Below are positions 13,540 to 16,929 of a DNA stretch of 16,929 bases, one piece after another. How positions within the stretch are numbered: the first letter of the stretch is position 1; every line of letters begins with the position of its first letter. The notes under the pieces were generated by a model. It was not told the origin of the DNA. It saw nothing but the letters and a program-made list of their open reading frames with translations, and made no database searches. The translations under genes were made by a program, and so were the position numbers. Location: NCBI GenBank assembly GCA_007124105.1, contig SLFT01000024.1, forward strand, positions 1 through 16,929. The letters are read 5' to 3'. The stretch is from Candidatus Hydrogenedentota bacterium (GTDB lineage: Bacteria; Hydrogenedentota; Hydrogenedentia; Hydrogenedentales; CAITNO01).

Positions 13540-14510
13540 GCGATTTTATCGTTGGTATTGATCTGGGCGGCACAAATGTTAAGACGGCTATTGTTACTGA
13601 GGCGCGGGAAGTAGTAGCCAAAGACTCGCGCCCCACGGACGCGGCATCGGGTCCCGATGCCGTCATGGACTTAATGGCCCTGTCGGTGAAAGAACTTACC
13701 GCTCAGAATGGCATTGACATGTCGAAGGTGCTGGCGGTTGGCGTGGGCGCGCCGGGGCCGATGAACTGGCAAACCGGCATTGTATACAGCCCGCCGAACC
13801 TGCCCGGTTGGAACAATGTGCCGCTGGCCGATGAGATGCATAAGCGTCTTGGTGTACCCTGTTATATAGACAACGACGCCAATGTGGCATGCTATGGCGA
13901 ATACTGGATGGGCGCGGGGCAGGGCGCTGCAAGTGTTGTTGTGTTCACCCTTGGCACGGGCGTGGGCGGCGGCATCGTCGTGTTCAACCAGTTGCTGCGC
14001 GGTATTGACGGCACCGCCGCCGAACTTGGGCATCTTACGGTGCAGCGAGACGGACGCGTGTGCGGTTGCGGCGCGAAGGGCTGTCTCGAGGCGTACGCTT
14101 CTGTTACGGGTATGATACGGACCGCCCGTGAAGGATGGGACGCGGCGGAAACGACGTTAAAAGAGATGTGCGATGGCAACGCGGATGCGCTCACGGGCAA
14201 GATGATCCATGAGGCTGCGGCAGCGGGCGACGCCTACGCCAAATATGTGTTCAAGGAGACGGCCCTATGGTTGGGGTTGGGCGCGGCAAGCATGGTGAAC
14301 GCATTGAATCCCGAACGCATCGTCCTTTGCGGCGGCATGATCAACGCGGGCGATATGTTGTTTGACGCGGTACGCGAAACAGTGCGCGCAAACGCCTTCG
14401 AGGTGCCCGCGAAACGCTGCGAAATACTCCCGGCCGGCCTGGGGGCGGATTCCGGCGTACTCGGTTGCGCCGGTTGCGCGTTGGCTAGGTATCAGGAAGA
14501 ATACATGTAA
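13536..14510 (+). CDS. glk: ROK-family glucokinase
   Basis: Phosphorylates glucose (or a related hexose) to the 6-phosphate with ATP. At 324 residues it is typical of ROK glucokinases without the DNA-binding domain of ROK repressors. Motifs are DLGGTNVK (9-16) for phosphate binding, IDNDAN (111-116) with catalytic Asp114, LGTGVGGG (139-146), ELGH (163-166), and the ROK zinc motif CGCGAKGCLEAYAS with Cys176, Cys178, Cys183 and His166 as ligands. CGCGAKGCLE is the form seen in glucokinases more than in N-acetylmannosamine kinases or fructokinases. The ATG overlaps the gltX stop by four bases and has AGGAG ten bases upstream, so it is translated from the same transcript. The PfkB-type kinase follows 15 bases later, suggesting they serve consecutive steps of upper glycolysis. 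Confidence 0.93.
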   Translation: MSDFIVGIDLGGTNVKTAIVTEAREVVAKDSRPTDAASGPDAVMDLMALSVKELTAQNGIDMSKVLAVGVGAPGPMNWQTGIVYSPPNLPGWNNVPLADEMHKRLGVPCYIDNDANVACYGEYWMGAGQGAASVVVFTLGTGVGGGIVVFNQLLRGIDGTAAELGHLTVQRDGRVCGCGAKGCLEAYASVTGMIRTAREGWDAAETTLKEMCDGNADALTGKMIHEAAAAGDAYAKYVFKETALWLGLGAASMVNALNPERIVLCGGMINAGDMLFDAVRETVRANAFEVPAKRCEILPAGLGADSGVLGCAGCALARYQEEYM

Positions 14511-14525
14511 TTTCGGAGCGGCGCC

Positions 14526-15458
14526 GTGATTGTTTCCATTACTCCCAACCCGTGCGTGGACAAGACGGTTTTTATTGACGCGTTGCTTCCCGGCGAGAAG
14601 ATTCGCGCGTCCCGCTGCACCTGCATCGCCGGTGGCAAAGGGTGCAATGTTTCACGGGCGGTAAACGCCATGGGCGGCGTAGCGACGGCCATGCCTTTTG
14701 TGGGCGGGTACACGGGCCGCCATGTAGTGGACATGCTTGAACAGGAGGACGGCGTACGGTGCGTACCAATTTGGGTGGCTGGCATGACGCGCACCATTAC
14801 CACCATCCTCGAGGAACCGATTCATCGCCAGACGGCGGTATTTGAACCTGGGTCGCCCGTTACATCCGCGGAATGCGACGCTGCGCTGGAGCGCGTGGCG
14901 GCGATGCTCCCGGAGGCGTCGGTGATTACCATGAACGGCTCGGCGCCGGACAGTACGCTTGACAACTTCTATTTTGAAGTAACGCGTATGGCCCGCAACG
15001 CCGGGGTTACGACCATCGTAGACGCTTATGGCCCCATATTCGCGCGCGCGTTGAAGGCAATGCCATACATGGTCAAGCCCAATGTTGAGGAGGCCGAGAA
15101 ATTGCTGGGATGCGCCATCACCAACCGCGCGGAGCAGTGGGCGGCAGTAAACTGGCTGCGCGAACAGGGCATTGCGTTGGTGGTGTTGTCTCTGGGGGCC
15201 GAGGGCGCCCTGGTAGCGTGTGACGAGGCGCACTTTCATGTTAGACCGCCCGTTATCAAGGAAGTGAATCCGGTGGGCTCCGGCGACGCGTTGGTAGCGG
15301 GGTTCGCGCTGGGAATCGCGGATCAGACCGATATCGAGTCCACAGCGCGGCTGGGCGTGGCAATGGGTACGGCAAACGCCATGTCATGGGACATCGGCGC
15401 CTTTACCAAAACGCAGGTGGATGCCTTGTTGCCACAGGTAACCATTGCGCGCAGTTGA
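14526..15458 (+). CDS. PfkB-family sugar-phosphate kinase (1-phosphofructokinase / tagatose-6-phosphate kinase type)
   Basis: A 310-residue ribokinase-fold kinase of the FruK/LacC/PfkB subgroup, which phosphorylates fructose-1-phosphate, fructose-6-phosphate or tagatose-6-phosphate. The opening SITPNPCVDKTV (4-15) and AGGKGCNVSRAVNAMG (35-50) are typical of this subgroup. VKPNVEEAEKLLG (183-195) and NPVGSGDALVAGF (248-260) follow, with Asp254 as the catalytic base. The anion-hole motif is GSGD instead of the commoner GAGD, a variant I associate with LacC-like members. The start is GTG 14526-14528, supported by GGAG seven bases upstream and by the family N-terminus. Being directly behind a glucokinase gene, it may act on fructose-6-phosphate as the phosphofructokinase of this organism, but fructose-1-phosphate is equally allowed by sequence. 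Confidence 0.9.
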   Translation: MIVSITPNPCVDKTVFIDALLPGEKIRASRCTCIAGGKGCNVSRAVNAMGGVATAMPFVGGYTGRHVVDMLEQEDGVRCVPIWVAGMTRTITTILEEPIHRQTAVFEPGSPVTSAECDAALERVAAMLPEASVITMNGSAPDSTLDNFYFEVTRMARNAGVTTIVDAYGPIFARALKAMPYMVKPNVEEAEKLLGCAITNRAEQWAAVNWLREQGIALVVLSLGAEGALVACDEAHFHVRPPVIKEVNPVGSGDALVAGFALGIADQTDIESTARLGVAMGTANAMSWDIGAFTKTQVDALLPQVTIARS

Positions 15459-15549
15459 CTGTTTTCGCTCTGGCCTTTTGTTGGACAAACGTGCGTGGTC
15501 TGCATTTTCGTTTTCACCAGGAGTCCTTCGCGAATCGGACGCTTTTCAA

Positions 15550-15585
15550 CCTGGTCTTGCCGCACTGGGGTGCGGCGTTCCCAGG
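15550..15585. repeat. Two-tier inverted repeat, possible terminator-like hairpin
   Basis: Inner arms GCCGCAC (15559-15565) and GTGCGGC (15570-15576) close a TGGG tetraloop. Outer arms CCTGG (15550-15554) and CCAGG (15581-15585) flank it across a symmetric 4x4 internal loop. It is about 90 bases after the PfkB kinase stop. A T-tract is lacking on both strands, so it may be a 3'-end-protecting hairpin or a Rho-dependent end. Confidence 0.4.
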
Positions 15586-15672
15586 ACCCCAAACTATCCA
15601 ATGTCAATTGTGCATTATCCTTTTCATCCGTGTCCATACATGGATTTCGTCATCGCTCGAGAGTACTTGGTA

Positions 15673-15702
15673 CTGACAAATCAAGCACGCGATGGTTATA
15701 AT
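15673..15702 (+). promoter_or_regulatory. Near-consensus promoter for a leaderless transcript
   Basis: CTGACA (15673-15678), 18-base spacer, perfect TATAAT (15697-15702). The ATG of the broken ATPase gene begins seven bases after the -10, where transcription should start, and there is no ribosome binding site. Confidence 0.5.
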
Positions 15703-15708
15703 TACACC

Positions 15709-15916
15709 ATGATACATCGGAGTATCAACAAATGCCTTGTCGAAGCGATGGCGGATACCCCTGTGGTACTGGTGCATGGGGCGCGGCAGACCGGCAAGAG
15801 GGCCTTTGTTAGGAATATGCCGCATCTGTGCCCGGCGGGCGGTATCTGACGCTGGATGATGCCATGACCCTTATGACCGCCACCGTTTCCGACGAGGTCA
15901 AGAAGTCTGAATATAG
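15709..15916 (+). pseudogene. Frameshifted, truncated AAA ATPase (DUF4143-type) remnant
   Basis: The ATG frame reads MIHRSINKCLVEAMADTPVV, then VLVHGARQTGKRAFVRNMPHL, and stops at 15847-15849. One base back in register, the reading continues as GRYLTLDDAMTLMTATVSDEVKKSE. Together they match the N-terminal order of DUF4143-type ATPases: an I.R.I..L.EAL.DTPVV opening, the Walker A loop GARQ(T/V)GKS, then RYLTLDD. This implies a one-base loss near 15830. The Walker A Ser/Thr after GK is also replaced by Arg, so it was already decaying or inactive. About 70 residues of homology survive out of a family length near 400; the Walker B region and the C-terminal domain are missing. Intact members are ATPases common in accessory regions, with no settled function. 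Confidence 0.7.
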
Positions 15917-15936
15917 GCGGCCTCGGCCAGCGGCGG

Positions 15937-15970
15937 AAATGCCCCCAAGACGGAGGGGACAGATTGTTTT
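15937..15970. repeat. Possible dispersed-repeat fragment (CCCC...GGGGACAGATT)
   Basis: A CCCC/GGGG-closed short hairpin (15942-15959) is followed by GGGGACAGATTG. I recall similar GGGGACAGATT strings as dispersed repeats near REP-associated transposases in other bacteria. With one copy in the window the assignment is weak. On the minus strand it lies just after the permease stop but has no T-run. Confidence 0.25.
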
Positions 15971-15975
15971 CTGGG

Positions 15976-16893
15976 TTATCGCGTCCGAATCGTCGGGTCC
16001 AGCCAGCCAAGCATGATATCGGAAACTAAATTCAGTACCATTACCAGTACGGCATATACCAGCACGGCGCCGCTGATCATGGTGTAGTCGCGGTTAAACG
16101 CGGACTCCACAAACTCGCGGCCAAGACCGGGCACCTGAAAGATGGTTTCCACAACAAATGACCCGGTCAGCAGTCCGGCGGTGGCGGGGCCGAGGAAGGC
16201 GACTACCGGCTGTATGCCCGCGCGCAACCCATGACGCAACACCACCCGCGCCTCGCTCACTCCTTTCGCGCGCGCAGTGCGAATAAAATCCTGGGACAGC
16301 GCCTCGAGCATGCCGCCCCGGGTCATGCGCGCAATGTAGGCGGCGTACCCCGCGCCCAGTGTGATGGCCGGCAATAGTTTATGGGCGGGCGTGGTCCAGC
16401 CGAATACGGGCAGCCAGTCAAGCCACAGCGCGAACACCAGCGCCAATAACGGCCCGAGCACAAAGGCGGGGATGCATATCCCTATCATGGCGGTTGTCAT
16501 GGCGCTGTGATCCAGCCAGGAATTCGGTTTTAACGCGGCAAGGATGCCGGCGCCCAACCCCACCGCAAGAGCGAAAAGTAACGCGTACGCGCCCAGTTCA
16601 AGCGATACGGGCAGACGTAGCAACAGCCATTCGCGCACGGTATGCGACGGTTTGCGAAAGGACGGCCCGAAATCGAGCCGCACAACACCCGACAGGTATG
16701 CCGCGTATTGACGATAGAGGGGCATGTCCATGCCATAGTGCGCCTCGAGGCTGCGCAATACTTCGGGCGACACGCGGCGTTCGCCATCAAAAGGGCCGCC
16801 CGGCGCAAGACGCACCAGAAAAAAGGTGATGGTAATGATCGTGAACAGCACCGGCACAAATTCGGCGACCCGTTTCAATATAAAAATGGCCAT
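15976..16893 (-). CDS. ABC transporter permease, DppB/OppB type
   Basis: A 305-residue inner-membrane subunit of a peptide/nickel/oligosaccharide-type ABC importer (BPD_transp_1 fold). The N-terminal signature is complete: KRVAEFVPVLFTIITITFFLVRLAPGGPF (about 7-35), then the extracytoplasmic insert with ...EAHYGMDMPLYRQYAAYLSG and LDFGPSFR. Six hydrophobic segments are visible (about 10-30, 98-120, 133-157, 172-187, 229-250, 272-295). The cytoplasmic EAA loop RTARAKGVSEARVVLRHGLR (205-224) docks the ATPase, and the C-terminus is the usual LGWLDPTIR. The ATG is preceded by GGGAG inside the end of the upstream gene. Unusually, no DppC partner or ATPase follows: the next thing on this strand is non-coding, facing a decayed ATPase gene. 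The remaining subunits must lie upstream beyond the window or elsewhere. Confidence 0.94.
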   Translation of the reverse strand: MAIFILKRVAEFVPVLFTIITITFFLVRLAPGGPFDGERRVSPEVLRSLEAHYGMDMPLYRQYAAYLSGVVRLDFGPSFRKPSHTVREWLLLRLPVSLELGAYALLFALAVGLGAGILAALKPNSWLDHSAMTTAMIGICIPAFVLGPLLALVFALWLDWLPVFGWTTPAHKLLPAITLGAGYAAYIARMTRGGMLEALSQDFIRTARAKGVSEARVVLRHGLRAGIQPVVAFLGPATAGLLTGSFVVETIFQVPGLGREFVESAFNRDYTMISGAVLVYAVLVMVLNLVSDIMLGWLDPTIRTR

Positions 16894-16899
16894 AAACCG

Positions 16900-16929
16900 T
16901 TACGCTCCCGTCAGGTACATGTCTTTCCA
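16900..16929 (-). CDS. C-terminal end of an upstream gene, possibly the substrate-binding protein
   Basis: Reading from the window edge on the minus strand gives WKDMYLTGA then TAA (16900-16902), six bases before the permease ATG. The short gap and the permease ribosome binding site overlapping this stop fit an operon. In Dpp/Opp operons the gene before the B permease is usually the periplasmic binding protein, and a WKDMY-like end is compatible. Nine residues cannot prove it. Confidence 0.3.
   Translation of the reverse strand, partial: WKDMYLTGA

Larger units (their letters stand above)
15459..15708. other. Non-coding region after the PfkB kinase gene
   Basis: No supported gene. It contains a symmetric stem-loop (15550-15585) and the promoter of the broken ATPase gene. 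No T-rich intrinsic terminator was found for the upstream operon. Confidence 0.5.

Noticed and set aside
15445..15708. N-terminal extension of the broken ATPase reading frame
   Set aside because: The frame is open upstream but has no family similarity; homology begins at the ATG at 15709, directly behind a promoter.
1..16929. CRISPR array, integrase, prophage or intact insertion sequence
   Set aside because: No regularly spaced repeats, no transposase or integrase motifs, and no tRNA attachment site seen on either strand.

Overview
This is a bacterial chromosome segment of moderately high GC. It carries ten clear complete protein genes of familiar families, two unfamiliar complete genes (a lipoprotein-like protein and a multi-pass membrane protein), one broken gene, and a gene cut by each window edge. 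Shine-Dalgarno sequences (AGGAGG-like) and sigma70-type promoter hexamers are easy to see. Several features fit a Gram-negative lineage of the Planctomycetes/PVC or Hydrogenedentota type: a Ser/Thr kinase with a zinc ribbon and an ectodomain, a Tat-exported aldo/keto reductase, and a large membrane protein of a GT-C glycosyltransferase-like type. The taxonomic guess is tentative because no rRNA or other marker is present. There is no intact mobile element, CRISPR array, rRNA or tRNA.

Layout. 1-1696 (minus): the first 33 codons of a CNT-family nucleoside transporter, and upstream of it the RNA ligase RtcB with a likely intrinsic terminator in between. 1792-4322: a Tat-signal aldo/keto reductase (minus) diverges from a fold-type I aminotransferase (plus), and the region between them holds two perfect palindromes and a promoter facing each way. 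4351-9775 (minus): a cluster of four genes. In transcription order these are a zinc-ribbon single-pass membrane protein, a zinc-ribbon transmembrane Ser/Thr kinase, a small putative lipoprotein, and a multi-pass membrane protein. The first two share a homologous domain beyond the membrane. 9980-15458 (plus): YqeY, citrate synthase, GluRS, ROK glucokinase and a PfkB-type sugar-phosphate kinase. 15459-15975: non-coding debris with a leaderless, frameshifted remnant of an AAA/DUF4143-type ATPase. 15976-16929 (minus): a DppB/OppB-type permease, preceded by the last codons of another gene.

How they work together. The plus-strand block is central metabolism plus translation: hexose phosphorylation (glucokinase, PfkB kinase), entry to the TCA cycle (citrate synthase) and glutamate charging (GluRS). 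gltX and the glucokinase gene overlap by ATGA, so they are translationally linked. The minus-strand cluster is the most novel part. A kinase and a kinase-less partner have the same zinc ribbon / cytoplasmic segment / TM / ectodomain plan, with a duplicated ectodomain that I cannot assign to a named family. This suggests a paired envelope-sensing module that may act with the lipoprotein and membrane protein encoded downstream.
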